64,000 nucleotides of DNA from Arthrobacter sp. EPSL27 (lineage in GTDB: Bacteria > Actinomycetota > Actinomycetes > Actinomycetales > Micrococcaceae), in assembly GCF_001512305.1 (NCBI RefSeq), contig NZ_LNUT01000005.1, positions 251,090-315,089 on the forward strand, read 5' to 3'. Below are positions 26,025-35,194 of this stretch, one piece after another (position 1 is the first letter of the stretch; each line of letters starts with the position of its first letter). The translations under genes were made by a program, and so were the position numbers. The notes beneath the pieces were generated by a model, which was not told where the DNA came from, made no database searches, and saw only the letters and a list, made by a program, of their open reading frames with translations.

Positions 26025-27566
26025 ATGGTGACCTACATCGTCCGGCGGCTCATCACCGCCGCCCTTATCCTTCTTGGCGCATCCTTTATGGTGTATCTCC
26101 TGACAGCGGCGTCAGGCGACCCCCTCGAGGAATTCCGCGCCAGCAGCGCCCCGAACAAACAGCAGCTGATGGACGCGCGCAGCGAGCTGTTGCAGCTCGA
26201 TACACCTGCCCCCATCCGGTATTTCAACTGGCTCGGCGGCGCGGCGAAGTGCCTCATTCCCTTCGCCGGCACCTGCGACCTCGGCAAGAACATTGCCGGC
26301 CAGCCGATCACTGACGCCTTGGGGCACGCCCTGGTCCAGACCCTGACCCTGGTCACCGCGGCCACAGTGCTGGCGATCCTGATCGGCATCACGCTCGGCA
26401 TCATCACCGCCCTGCGCCAGTACAGCACGCTGGACTACGGCGTGACGTTCATGGCCTTCCTGTTCTTCTCCCTGCCGATCTTCTGGGTCGCGGTGCTCCT
26501 GAAGGAGTACGGCGCCATCGGGTTCAACAACTTCCTCCGGAATCCGGAGATCCCGCTGCCTGCGGCCCTGGCCATTGGTGCTATCCTCGGAGCCCTGACG
26601 GCCGTGACGGTGGGCGGCGAGATGAAGCGCAGGCTGCTCACCGGCGGCATCGTCTTCCTGTTTGCCACCGCCGTACTGATGTACTTCTCCGCCACCGAAT
26701 GGTTCAAGAACCCCGGGCTGGGCCCCGTGGTCATCGCGATCGCCGGGGTCGGCATCGCGTTCGCCGTCACCCTGCTCTCCGCCGGGCTCAAGAACCGCAA
26801 GGCGCTGCAGTCGGCGCTGATCGCCGTCGGCGTCGGGCTGGTGTTGTACTTCGTCATTCAGCCGCTGCTGAACGAGGCCACGTTCCTGATGATCGTGCTG
26901 CTTGCAGTGGCCGCCGTCCTGGTCGGCGTGGGCATTGGCTACCTGATGGGCGGTTACGACCGCGGGCAGTCCATGCGCGCGGCGGCGATCACCTCCTTCC
27001 TGGTCGGCGGGCTGATCCTGCTGGACCGTTTTATGCAGGCATGGCCCGCGTACTTCAACAACAGCCGGGTCCGCGGCCGGCCGATCGCCACCATCGGCGC
27101 CAACACCCCGAACATCGAAGGCGACTTCTGGATTCTGAGCCTGGACTCCTTCACGCACCTGATCCTGCCGACCATTGCGCTGATCCTCATCTCTTTGGCC
27201 GGCTACACCCGCTTCACCCGCGCTTCGATGCTGGAAATCATGAACATGGACTACATCAGGACCGCCCGCGCCAAGGGCCTGTCGGAGCGGACCGTCGTCA
27301 TGCGCCATGCTTTCCGCAATGCGCTGATCCCGATTGCCACCATTGTTGCCTTCGACATCGGTGCGCTGATCGGCGGCGCGGTGATCACCGAGACCGTCTT
27401 CTCCGTCCGCGGTATGGGTTTCCTGTTCCTCGACGGCATCCTGCACGTCGATCCCAACCCGGTGATGGGCGTCTTCCTCTGTGTGGCCATCACGGCCATG
27501 GGTTTCAACCTCATTGCGGACCTTGCGTATTCCGCACTTGATCCACGCGTAAGGGTAAAAGCATGA
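26025..27566 (+). CDS. oligopeptide ABC transporter permease with an inserted membrane domain (system 1)
   Basis: 513 aa, DppB family. The N-terminus MVTYIVRRLITAALILLGAS and the C-terminal block YIRTARAKGLSERTVVMRHA (the EAA ATPase-contact loop) are canonical, yet the protein is about 190 residues longer than usual (310-330). The excess lies between residues ~165 and ~350 and contains about six extra hydrophobic segments. ATG 26025 has GAGG at 10-nt spacing. Its stop overlaps the next permease start by ATGA. Confidence 0.9.
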   Translation: MVTYIVRRLITAALILLGASFMVYLLTAASGDPLEEFRASSAPNKQQLMDARSELLQLDTPAPIRYFNWLGGAAKCLIPFAGTCDLGKNIAGQPITDALGHALVQTLTLVTAATVLAILIGITLGIITALRQYSTLDYGVTFMAFLFFSLPIFWVAVLLKEYGAIGFNNFLRNPEIPLPAALAIGAILGALTAVTVGGEMKRRLLTGGIVFLFATAVLMYFSATEWFKNPGLGPVVIAIAGVGIAFAVTLLSAGLKNRKALQSALIAVGVGLVLYFVIQPLLNEATFLMIVLLAVAAVLVGVGIGYLMGGYDRGQSMRAAAITSFLVGGLILLDRFMQAWPAYFNNSRVRGRPIATIGANTPNIEGDFWILSLDSFTHLILPTIALILISLAGYTRFTRASMLEIMNMDYIRTARAKGLSERTVVMRHAFRNALIPIATIVAFDIGALIGGAVITETVFSVRGMGFLFLDGILHVDPNPVMGVFLCVAITAMGFNLIADLAYSALDPRVRVKA

Positions 27567-28666
27567 GCCAGCCAAGTCAGCAGGATGAAATCATGGCCGA
27601 AGACGCCAGCCTTCGGCAGCCAGAGCCCGGCGTTGAGCCCATCCTCGAAGCCAAGGGCCTGAGCCAGGGGCAGATTGTCCGGAAGCGGTTCCTGGGCCAC
27701 TCCGGCGCCATCGCCGGTCTGGTTGTCTTTGCCATCATCTTCGTTATGGCCTTCACCTCCGTGGGCTACTGGGGGATCCCGGGCTGGTGGAAATACAACC
27801 ACGAGGAAGTCTCGCCCCTGATCAACGACGGCGTCCCCACGGCGTCGCTGTGGCCGCTGGCCTGGGGCGAACACCCCTTCGGACAGGACCGGATCGGCCG
27901 CGACCTCTTCGCCATGACCATGCGCGGGGCCCAGCAGTCCATCACGGTCATGGTGGTGATCGGAGCCATCGCCGGCCTGATCGGCGTTGTGGTCGGAGCC
28001 CTCTCCGGCTACTTCCGCGGCTGGACCGAGGCCATTTTGATGCGCCTCACCGATGTCATCATCATCATCCCGGCCCTGCTCCTCGCCGCAGTCATGGCGC
28101 AGATGGCGGGACGGCGGGACTCCGGCGGCTGGTTTTCCGCCTTCGCCGCAAGCAACGGCGTCCTGGCCCTCGGGATCTTCCTGGGCCTGATCACCTGGGT
28201 GGGTCTGGCCCGCCTGATGCGCGGGGAATTCCTCTCGCTGCGCGAACGCGAGTTCGTGGACGCCGCCCGCATCTCCGGTGCCAGCAACGCCCGGATCATC
28301 TTCAAGCACATCCTGCCGAACGCCGTCGGGGTACTGATCGTCAACATCACGCTGACCATGTCCGCCGCGATCCTCACCGAAACGGCGCTGAGCTACCTTG
28401 GCGTCGGCGTCAAGGCTCCGGACACGTCGCTGGGGCTGCTCATATCGCAGAACCAGGAGGCCTTCGCCACCCGGCCGTGGCTGTTCTGGTTCCCCGGCCT
28501 GTTCATCGTGCTGATCTGCCTGAGCATCAACTTTATCGGCGACGGACTGCGGGATGCCTTTGATCCGCGGCAGAAGAAATTCAACGCCAAAAAGGCCAAG
28601 GACTCCGGCCGGCACCCCCTTGAGGCCGCGCCCGTTACGGCGTTCGACAGCACCAAGGACAACTAG
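27563..28666 (+). CDS. oligopeptide ABC transporter permease (system 1)
   Basis: 367 aa, DppC family, six membrane helices with the first at ~50-70. HPFGQDRIGRDLFAMTMRGA is the family signature and FVDAARISGASNARIIFKHI the ATPase-contact loop. The ~45-residue cytoplasmic N-terminal tail and ~35-residue C-terminal tail are longer than average. Translationally coupled to the preceding permease by ATGA. The ATPase gene of the set lies beyond an antisense gene, 742 bp away. Confidence 0.92.
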   Translation: MSQPSQQDEIMAEDASLRQPEPGVEPILEAKGLSQGQIVRKRFLGHSGAIAGLVVFAIIFVMAFTSVGYWGIPGWWKYNHEEVSPLINDGVPTASLWPLAWGEHPFGQDRIGRDLFAMTMRGAQQSITVMVVIGAIAGLIGVVVGALSGYFRGWTEAILMRLTDVIIIIPALLLAAVMAQMAGRRDSGGWFSAFAASNGVLALGIFLGLITWVGLARLMRGEFLSLREREFVDAARISGASNARIIFKHILPNAVGVLIVNITLTMSAAILTETALSYLGVGVKAPDTSLGLLISQNQEAFATRPWLFWFPGLFIVLICLSINFIGDGLRDAFDPRQKKFNAKKAKDSGRHPLEAAPVTAFDSTKDN

Positions 28667-28699
28667 GTGTCAGCCCACCGCAGTGCCGACCAGGCCGTG

Positions 28700-29329
28700 C
28701 TACTGGGCGGCCACGGACCAGACGCTCGCTGCCAGCAGAAGCACGACGGCGGCCGCCGCCACCCAGCGGTACCTCACCGTCACCGGTGTGGTGGCGGCGT
28801 CGCCGGCGGCCAGGGAGCCGCTTTCCACCAGGGCCTGCCAGCGTGCGCGCACCAGCCGCGCGGCCTGGCCGGAGTCGGTGCTCTTGAGGTCGCCGGGCCG
28901 CACGGACTGGGCCGGGCCATACGTAGTGGCCGGAAGGCCCCGGAGGTCTTCCGGCTGGGCGTTGCGGCCGCCCCAGATGCCGGGCGCCGGCGCGGCCCAG
29001 GCCGCGTAGCTCTTACTGGCCGTGACAAGTGTGAGGGCGAAGCGGGTGTCAACGTGCACCAGCGCTGCCCACGGCACCAGCACGGACCGGAACGGGTTCT
29101 CCAGGGTCACCCCGTCGTCGTGCACCACAACGGCAGGCATCCAAAACAGCTGCCAGCCCAGGAAGCCGACCAGCAGCAGCGGGGCCGTTCCGGCCAGGAC
29201 CGCAGGGCCGGCGGTGACCACGGTGACCACAATGCCCACGGCGGCAACCGACCAGGCGAGCCAGGCGAACCAGGCATTGGTTCGGGCCTTAAAGATTTCG
29301 ACGGTACCGGCATGTGGCGCAGAGCTCAT
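28700..29329 (-). CDS. PH domain-containing membrane protein
   Basis: 209 aa. Two adjacent hydrophobic helices (~18-40 and ~42-62), a bacterial PH-like domain (about 65-115: VVVHDDGVTLENPFRSVLVP), a Pro/Gly-rich stretch, and a C-terminal helix (~187-207). The role is unknown. It is encoded on the opposite strand inside the system-1 peptide transporter operon, between the second permease and the ATPase. AATTAT lies 7 nt before the ATG, fitting a leaderless start. Confidence 0.8.
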   Translation of the reverse strand: MSSAPHAGTVEIFKARTNAWFAWLAWSVAAVGIVVTVVTAGPAVLAGTAPLLLVGFLGWQLFWMPAVVVHDDGVTLENPFRSVLVPWAALVHVDTRFALTLVTASKSYAAWAAPAPGIWGGRNAQPEDLRGLPATTYGPAQSVRPGDLKSTDSGQAARLVRARWQALVESGSLAAGDAATTPVTVRYRWVAAAAVVLLLAASVWSVAAQ

Positions 29330-29408
29330 GCCCCCAATAATTCAGTATTCCGAGCCGCAGCACTAATCACCGGTGGACCTGCGGCCCGGGTGGAAGGAAA
29401 GCCCCATC

Positions 29409-31238
29409 ATGACTGACTTCATCACCCTCGACCCGGCGGTCACCCCCGCGCCGGAGAAGAACGGACCTGTCCTGGAGGTCCGCGGCCTGAGCGTCGATTT
29501 CGGCGTGGACAAGAAATGGGTGCCCGCCGCCATCGGCCTGAACTATGAGGTGCGGGCCGGCGAGGTGCTGGCCATCGTGGGCGAGTCCGGCTCCGGCAAG
29601 AGTGCCAGCTCCATGGCCCTGCTGGGTCTATTGCCCAGCAACAGCCGTGTGAGCGGCAGCGTCAAACTGGCCGGGCAGGAACTGCTGGGTGCCAACGAGG
29701 CCAACATCCGCGCGGTCCGCGGCAAGGACGTGGCCGTGATTTTCCAGGAGCCGATGACGGCCCTGAATCCGGTCTACACCGTGGGCGCCCAGATCGTGGA
29801 GACCGTCCGGCTGCACAGCGAGGTTTCTCCCGACGAGGCCAAACAGCGGGCCCTGCGCATGCTCGAGCTCGTGGAACTGCCGGACCCGGAGAAGGCGTTC
29901 CGCTCCTACCCCCACCAGCTCTCCGGCGGCCAGCGGCAGCGCGCCATGATCGCCCAGTCCCTCTCCTGCGATCCCAAGCTGCTCATCGCCGACGAGCCCA
30001 CCACCGCCCTGGACGTGACTGTCCAGGCGGAAATCCTGGACCTCATGCGCAACCTGCGCAACAAGCTGGACAGCGCCATTGTGCTCATCACCCACGACAT
30101 GGGCGTCGTGGCGGACCTCGCTGACCGGATCGCCGTGATGCGCCGCGGCGTCATTGTGGAAACCGGCACTGCCGCCCAGATCTTCCACAACCCGCAGCAC
30201 GAGTACACCAAGGCCCTTCTGGCCGCCGTCCCGCACCTCGGCCAGGGCGGCGCGGACCCCGCCGCGGAAGTGGACGTCACGGCTGCCCTCGCTGCCGCCA
30301 CGCACGCCGAACTCACCTCCGTTCCGGAGGAGCAGCTGCTCCGGCGCGAGCGGGAGAACGCCGCAGCCCTGGCCGCAGCGGAAGCCGCCAGGCCCCAAGG
30401 CCAGCCGGTGCTGGAGCTGACCGACGTCGCGATCGAATACCCCAAGCAGGGCCGCGTGCCCGCGTTCCGCGCCGTGGAAGGCGCCAACCTGGTGATCTAC
30501 CCGGGACAGGTTGTGGGGCTGGTGGGGGAGTCCGGCTCGGGCAAGACCACCATCGGCCGCGCCGCCGTCGGGCTGCTGCCGGTCGCCGCCGGCACCATGA
30601 AGGTGGTCGGCCAGGACATTTCGGCCGCCAAACGCAACGGACGGCAGCTCCAGGAGATGCGCCGGCACGTGGGCATGGTCTTCCAGGACCCGTCGTCGTC
30701 CCTGAACCCGCGGCTTCCCATCGGTGAAAGCATCGGCGAGCCGATGTTTCTGTCCGGCGCAGCGAAGGGCGCCGAGCTGCAGCACCGGATCGAGGCCCTG
30801 CTGGACCAGGTCGAGCTCCCGCGCAGCTACCGCAACCGCTACCCGCACGAACTCTCCGGCGGGCAGAAGCAGCGCGTGGGCATTGCCCGGGCGCTCTCGC
30901 TCAAGCCGAAACTGATGGTCGCCGACGAGCCCACCTCGGCCCTGGACGTGTCCGTTCAGGCCAAGGTGCTGGACCTGTTCCAGAACCTGCAGAAGGAACT
31001 CGGGTTCGCGTGCCTCTTCGTCACCCACGACCTCGCGGTGGTCGACGTGCTGGCGGACCGGATCTGCGTGATGCAGCGCGGCCGCATCGTCGAGCAGGGC
31101 ACCCGGGACCAGATCCTGCGCAATCCGCAGGAGCCGTACACCCAACGTCTCCTGGCGGCAGTGCCCCTGCCGGATCCGGAGAAACAGCGGGAACGCCGCG
31201 AACTCCGCGCCCAGCTTCTGGCGGCTGAATCGAGTTAA
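29409..31238 (+). CDS. oligopeptide ABC transporter, fused double ATPase (system 1)
   Basis: 609 aa with two complete ABC domains, equivalent to DppD and DppF fused. Domain 1: GESGSGKSASSM (~residue 58), LSGGQRQRAM, LLIADEPTTALDV. Domain 2: GESGSGKTTIGR (~378), LSGGQKQRVG, LMVADEPTSALDV. Each has the switch histidine (LITHDMG, FVTHDLA), and domain 1 ends with the oligopeptide-type extension QHEYTKALLAAVP. Powers the two permeases of system 1. ATG 29409 is preceded by GGAAAG; no promoter other than read-through or the region under the antisense PH gene is apparent. Confidence 0.93.
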   Translation: MTDFITLDPAVTPAPEKNGPVLEVRGLSVDFGVDKKWVPAAIGLNYEVRAGEVLAIVGESGSGKSASSMALLGLLPSNSRVSGSVKLAGQELLGANEANIRAVRGKDVAVIFQEPMTALNPVYTVGAQIVETVRLHSEVSPDEAKQRALRMLELVELPDPEKAFRSYPHQLSGGQRQRAMIAQSLSCDPKLLIADEPTTALDVTVQAEILDLMRNLRNKLDSAIVLITHDMGVVADLADRIAVMRRGVIVETGTAAQIFHNPQHEYTKALLAAVPHLGQGGADPAAEVDVTAALAAATHAELTSVPEEQLLRRERENAAALAAAEAARPQGQPVLELTDVAIEYPKQGRVPAFRAVEGANLVIYPGQVVGLVGESGSGKTTIGRAAVGLLPVAAGTMKVVGQDISAAKRNGRQLQEMRRHVGMVFQDPSSSLNPRLPIGESIGEPMFLSGAAKGAELQHRIEALLDQVELPRSYRNRYPHELSGGQKQRVGIARALSLKPKLMVADEPTSALDVSVQAKVLDLFQNLQKELGFACLFVTHDLAVVDVLADRICVMQRGRIVEQGTRDQILRNPQEPYTQRLLAAVPLPDPEKQRERRELRAQLLAAESS

Positions 31239-31382
31239 TCTGCCATTACCGGGAGGGCTGGGCGGCTAATCCTACCAGCCAGTAGCGTGTGACTTGAAAT
31301 ACATTTCGCATGACGCTAGCGGTCACGACTTTGTCGGGTCACGGTTTGGCAACAGAGTTCCAATATCCGGACATCCGGGGGT

Positions 31383-31428
31383 TAGGCTACTCGTATATGT
31401 AGGCCACGTCACAGGGGATACCCCTGTG
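31383..31428 (+). promoter_or_regulatory. promoter and leader palindrome of the second oligopeptide operon
   Basis: A -10 box TAGGCT (31383-31388) is followed by a perfect palindrome CACAGGGG-ATA-CCCCTGTG (31410-31428), which would sit near the start of the transcript. The remaining 250 bp between the two operons holds no ORF; AGGAGG at 31481-31486 serves the lipoprotein gene. Confidence 0.5.
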
Positions 31429-31489
31429 CCTGCCTGCGGGGAAACACACGTTTTTCCCTCACGAACTCCCACAACTCATAGGAGGCGGA

Positions 31490-33175
31490 ATGCGTTTTTC
31501 GCGCACTTCCAAAGCTCTGGGCATGGTGGCCATCGCCGCCCTCGCCCTGACCGGATGCGGTGCCGGAGGCGGCACCTCAAACGGTGCCAGCCAGGCTGCC
31601 GGCGATCCCAACAAGATCATCACTGCGTACAGCAATGAACCGCAGAACCCCCTGATGCCCGCCAACACCGGCGAAGTTTACGGCGGCCGCGTCGTCGAAC
31701 TGCTCTTCGAGGGCCTCACCAGCTACGACCCCAGCGGCAAGTCGGTGAACGCGCTGGCAGAGTCCATCGAGTCCCCGGACGGCCAGAACTACACCATCAA
31801 GGTCAAGAAGGGCACCAAGTTCACCAACGGCGAGGAAGTCACCGCCAAGAGCTTCGTTGACGCCTGGAACTTTGCCGCGCTGAGCACCAACGCGCAGGGC
31901 AACAGCAGCTTCTTTGAGTCTGTTGAGGGCTACGACGCCGTCAGCGCCACGCAGAAGCAGGCAGGTGCGGACGGTAAGGAAACCGAGGTCCCCGCACCCA
32001 CCGCCGAGACGCTTTCCGGCCTGACGCTCGTGGACGATTCCACGATCACCGTCAAGCTGAGCCAGCCGGAAGCCGACTGGCCGCTGCGCCTGGGCTACTC
32101 GGCCTTCATGCCGCTGCCGGCAGAGGCCATCAAGGACCCGAAGAAGTACGGCGAGAACCCGGTGGGCAACGGTCCGTACAAGATGGAGAAGGAAGGCGCC
32201 TGGCAGCACGACAGCCAGATCGCCCTGGTCAAGAACCCGGACTACAAGGGTGCCCGCGAAGCCAAGAACGGCGGCGTGACCTTCAAGTTCTACACCGACC
32301 CGGCCCCGGCCTACACGGACATCCAGGCCAACAACCTGGACGTCACCGACGTGCTGCCGACCAACGCCCTGAAGACCTACACCATGGACTTCCCGGAGAA
32401 CAACCTGAACAAGCCGTACGCCGGCAACTCCACCCTGAACATCCCGGGCTACCTGCCCGAGTTCCAGGGCGAAGCAGGCCAGCTGCGCCGCCAGGCCCTC
32501 TCCATGGCCATCAACCGCGACGAGATCACCAAGGTCATCTTCTCCGGCACCCGCATCCCGGCCAAGGACTTCACCTCCCCGGCTGTTGACGGCTACAACG
32601 AGAACGTTGCCGGTTCCGAGGTCCTGAAGTTCGACGCCGCCAAGGCGAAGGAACTCTGGACCAAGGCTGACGCAATCAGCCCCTGGCCTGCCGACAAGAC
32701 CCTCGAGCTTGCGTACAACACCGACGGCGGCAACAAGGAATGGATCGACGCCGTTGCCAACAACTTCAAGAACAACCTGGGAATCAAGGCCGAAGGCCAG
32801 CCGTTCGCCAAGTTCGCTGAAATCCTGAAGCTGCGCACCGCCAAGGAACTGCCGGGCCTGACCCGTGCAGGCTGGCAGGCAGACTACCCGTCGCTGTACA
32901 ACTTCCTCGGCCCGCTCCTGAAGACCGGCGCCAGCGCCAACTACGAGGGCTACTCGAACCCCGAGTTCGACAAGCTCCTCACCGAGGGCCTCGGCGCCAA
33001 GTCCACGGACGACGCCAACGCCAAGTTCACCCAGGCCCAGGAGATCCTCTTCAAGGACCTCCCCAACCTGCCGCTGTGGTACTCCGCACGCCAGGCTGTC
33101 TGGAGCCAGAATGTCAGCAACGTTGACTCCGGCTGGAACGGCGTTCTGCAGTACTGGGCCATCACGGCCAAGTAG
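31490..33175 (+). CDS. oligopeptide ABC transporter substrate-binding lipoprotein (system 2)
   Basis: 561 aa, SBP family 5. Signal MRFSRTSKALGMVAIAALAL with lipobox LTGCGA at ~residue 22. YTIKVKKGTKFTNGEEVTAK is the family signature; GYLPEF and YNTDGGNKEWIDAV are further blocks. It differs clearly from the system-1 lipoprotein, so the two operons are paralogous systems rather than a recent duplication. Codon use is as strongly biased as in system 1. Two hairpins follow before the permease gene. Confidence 0.92.
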   Translation: MRFSRTSKALGMVAIAALALTGCGAGGGTSNGASQAAGDPNKIITAYSNEPQNPLMPANTGEVYGGRVVELLFEGLTSYDPSGKSVNALAESIESPDGQNYTIKVKKGTKFTNGEEVTAKSFVDAWNFAALSTNAQGNSSFFESVEGYDAVSATQKQAGADGKETEVPAPTAETLSGLTLVDDSTITVKLSQPEADWPLRLGYSAFMPLPAEAIKDPKKYGENPVGNGPYKMEKEGAWQHDSQIALVKNPDYKGAREAKNGGVTFKFYTDPAPAYTDIQANNLDVTDVLPTNALKTYTMDFPENNLNKPYAGNSTLNIPGYLPEFQGEAGQLRRQALSMAINRDEITKVIFSGTRIPAKDFTSPAVDGYNENVAGSEVLKFDAAKAKELWTKADAISPWPADKTLELAYNTDGGNKEWIDAVANNFKNNLGIKAEGQPFAKFAEILKLRTAKELPGLTRAGWQADYPSLYNFLGPLLKTGASANYEGYSNPEFDKLLTEGLGAKSTDDANAKFTQAQEILFKDLPNLPLWYSARQAVWSQNVSNVDSGWNGVLQYWAITAK

Positions 33176-33180
33176 TTCCG

Positions 33181-33242
33181 GAGTTCTGCGGAACTCTTTT
33201 CCACATCACTAAAGCTTGGGGGTCCGGCCTTGCCGGACCCCC
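33181..33242 (+). terminator. tandem hairpins between lipoprotein and permease genes (system 2)
   Basis: Hairpin 1: GAGTTC-TGCG-GAACTC followed by TTTT (33181-33200). Hairpin 2: GGGGGTCCGGC-CTT-GCCGGACCCCC (33218-33242). Both lie between the lipoprotein stop and the permease GTG at 33314, matching the position of the terminator in system 1. Confidence 0.78.
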
Positions 33243-33313
33243 ATATGCTTGAAACCGGCAGGAAGCTGTCCCATGATTCCCCTTCGTTCCACCACTTCAC
33301 CGGAGGAGCTGCT

Positions 33314-34243
33314 GTGATCCAGTTCGTCCTCCGGCGCCTGTTGCAGGTCATTCCGGTCTTCCTCGGAACCACCCTGCTCGTCTACTTCATGGTCTTTGCC
33401 CTACCCGGCGACCCCATCCGCGCGCTCTTCGGCGACCGCCCGCCGAGCGAGGCGGTCATCGCCCAGCTGCGCCAGCAGTACAACCTGGACGAACCCTTCT
33501 GGGTCCAGTACGGGCTGTTCCTGAAGAACCTCTTCACCTTTAACCTCGGCGTCGACTTCACCGGCCAGCCCATCGCCGACACCCTGGCCCGGGTCTTCCC
33601 CGTCACGGCCATGCTCGCCATCGAGGCCCTCATCATCCAGGGCGTGTTCGGCATCGCCTTCGGCCTGGTCGCCGGTCTGCGCAAGGGCGGCTTCTTCGAC
33701 AGCACGGTCCTCGTGCTCTCGCTCGTCGTCATCGCCATCCCCACCTTCGTGCTCGGCTTCGCGCTGCAGCTGCTGATCGGGGTCCAGCTGGGGTGGGCCA
33801 AACCCACGGTCGGGTCCAACGTCACGTGGGGGAGCCTGCTCCTGCCCGCCGTGGTCCTCGGCCTGGTGTCCTTCGCCTATGTGCTGCGCCTGACCCGTGC
33901 GTCCGTCATCGAGAACATGAACGCCGACTACGTCCGCACCGCCACCGCCAAGGGCCTGGCCCGCCGCCAGGTGGTCATGACCCACGTCCTGCGCAACTCG
34001 CTGATCCCCGTCATCACGTACCTCGGCGCGAGCCTGGGTGCCCTGATGGGCGGCGCGATCGTCACCGAGGCCATCTTCAATGTCCCCGGCGTTGGCCAGA
34101 AGCTGTACCAGGCCATTCTCCGAAGTGAAGGCCCCACCGTCGTCGCCATTGTGAGCGTCCTGGTGCTGGTCTTCGTGCTCGCCAACCTGTTGGTCGATCT
34201 GCTGTACGCCTGGCTTGACCCGAGGATCCGCTATGAAAACTAA
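33314..34243 (+). CDS. oligopeptide ABC transporter permease (system 2)
   Basis: 309 aa, DppB family of normal length, six helices. MIQFVLRRLLQVIPVFLGTT, FALPGDPI and YVRTATAKGLARRQVVMTHV are canonical. GTG 33314 follows GGAGGAG with 5-nt spacing; the frame extends to 33230 but that segment is the hairpin region. The 3' end overlaps the next permease gene by 11 bases. Confidence 0.93.
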   Translation: MIQFVLRRLLQVIPVFLGTTLLVYFMVFALPGDPIRALFGDRPPSEAVIAQLRQQYNLDEPFWVQYGLFLKNLFTFNLGVDFTGQPIADTLARVFPVTAMLAIEALIIQGVFGIAFGLVAGLRKGGFFDSTVLVLSLVVIAIPTFVLGFALQLLIGVQLGWAKPTVGSNVTWGSLLLPAVVLGLVSFAYVLRLTRASVIENMNADYVRTATAKGLARRQVVMTHVLRNSLIPVITYLGASLGALMGGAIVTEAIFNVPGVGQKLYQAILRSEGPTVVAIVSVLVLVFVLANLLVDLLYAWLDPRIRYEN

Positions 34244-35183
34244 CCGCACATCCGAGCACTACGTTGCCCCGGTGGAGGAGACCCCTCTGCTGGCAACGGA
34301 TGCTGTCAAGGTCGACGACGCCCCGCTGAGCCTCTGGGCCGACGCCTGGCGCAAGCTCCGCCGTCGTCCGCTGTTCATCATCTCCGCGATCATGATCACG
34401 CTGATCATCGTGGTGGCGGTCTTCCCCGGGCTGTTTACCCAGGTCGCCCCGGACAACGGCTGCGAACTGGCAAACTCCAACGGCGCACCCACAGAGGGAC
34501 ACCCGCTCGGGTTCACCTTCCAGGGCTGCGACATCTACTCGCGCATCATCCACGGCACGCAGGCCTCCCTCATGGTGGGTGTGTTCTCCGTGATCTCCGT
34601 GCTGATCATCGGCGTCACCCTCGGCGCCCTCGCCGGTTTCTTCGGCGGCTGGGTGGATACCGTGATCGCCCGCCTCGGCGACATCTTCTTCGCCCTGCCG
34701 ATCGTCCTCGGCGCCCTGGTCCTCACCCAGCTGCCGCTTATGCGGGAAAACAGGGGCGTGGGAACAGTGGTGCTGGTGCTGGTGGTGCTCGGCTGGCCGC
34801 AGATGGCCCGCATCACCCGCGGCGCCGTCATCGAGGTGCGCAACGCCGACTTCGTGACGGCCGCGCGTTCCCTCGGTGTCTCCCGCATCGGGTCCCTCGT
34901 CAGCCACGTGCTGCCGAACGCGCTGGCCCCGATCATCGTGCTCGCCACCATGGAACTCGGTGTGTTCATCGTGGCCGAAGCCACGCTCTCGTTCCTCGGA
35001 ATCGGCATGCCCGGCTCCGTGATGTCCTGGGGCAATGACATCTCCGCCGCGCAGGCGTCCATCCGCACCAACCCGGCTGTGCTGCTCTACCCGGCAACGG
35101 CCCTGTCCATCACCGTGCTGAGCTTCATCATGCTGGGCGACGCCCTGCGCGATGCGCTCGACCCGAAGAGCCGTCAGCGATGA
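34233..35183 (+). CDS. oligopeptide ABC transporter permease (system 2)
   Basis: 316 aa, DppC family. HPLGFTFQGCDIYSRIIHG is the family block, here with QGCDIYSR in place of the usual GTDxxGRD. The contact loop is FVTAARSLGVSRIGSLVSHV. ATG 34233 lies inside the end of the upstream permease gene with GAGGAT before it. C-terminal LGDALRDALDPK is typical. Partner of the preceding permease. Confidence 0.92.
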   Translation: MKTNRTSEHYVAPVEETPLLATDAVKVDDAPLSLWADAWRKLRRRPLFIISAIMITLIIVVAVFPGLFTQVAPDNGCELANSNGAPTEGHPLGFTFQGCDIYSRIIHGTQASLMVGVFSVISVLIIGVTLGALAGFFGGWVDTVIARLGDIFFALPIVLGALVLTQLPLMRENRGVGTVVLVLVVLGWPQMARITRGAVIEVRNADFVTAARSLGVSRIGSLVSHVLPNALAPIIVLATMELGVFIVAEATLSFLGIGMPGSVMSWGNDISAAQASIRTNPAVLLYPATALSITVLSFIMLGDALRDALDPKSRQR

Positions 35184-35194
35184 AGGAGGCAAAC

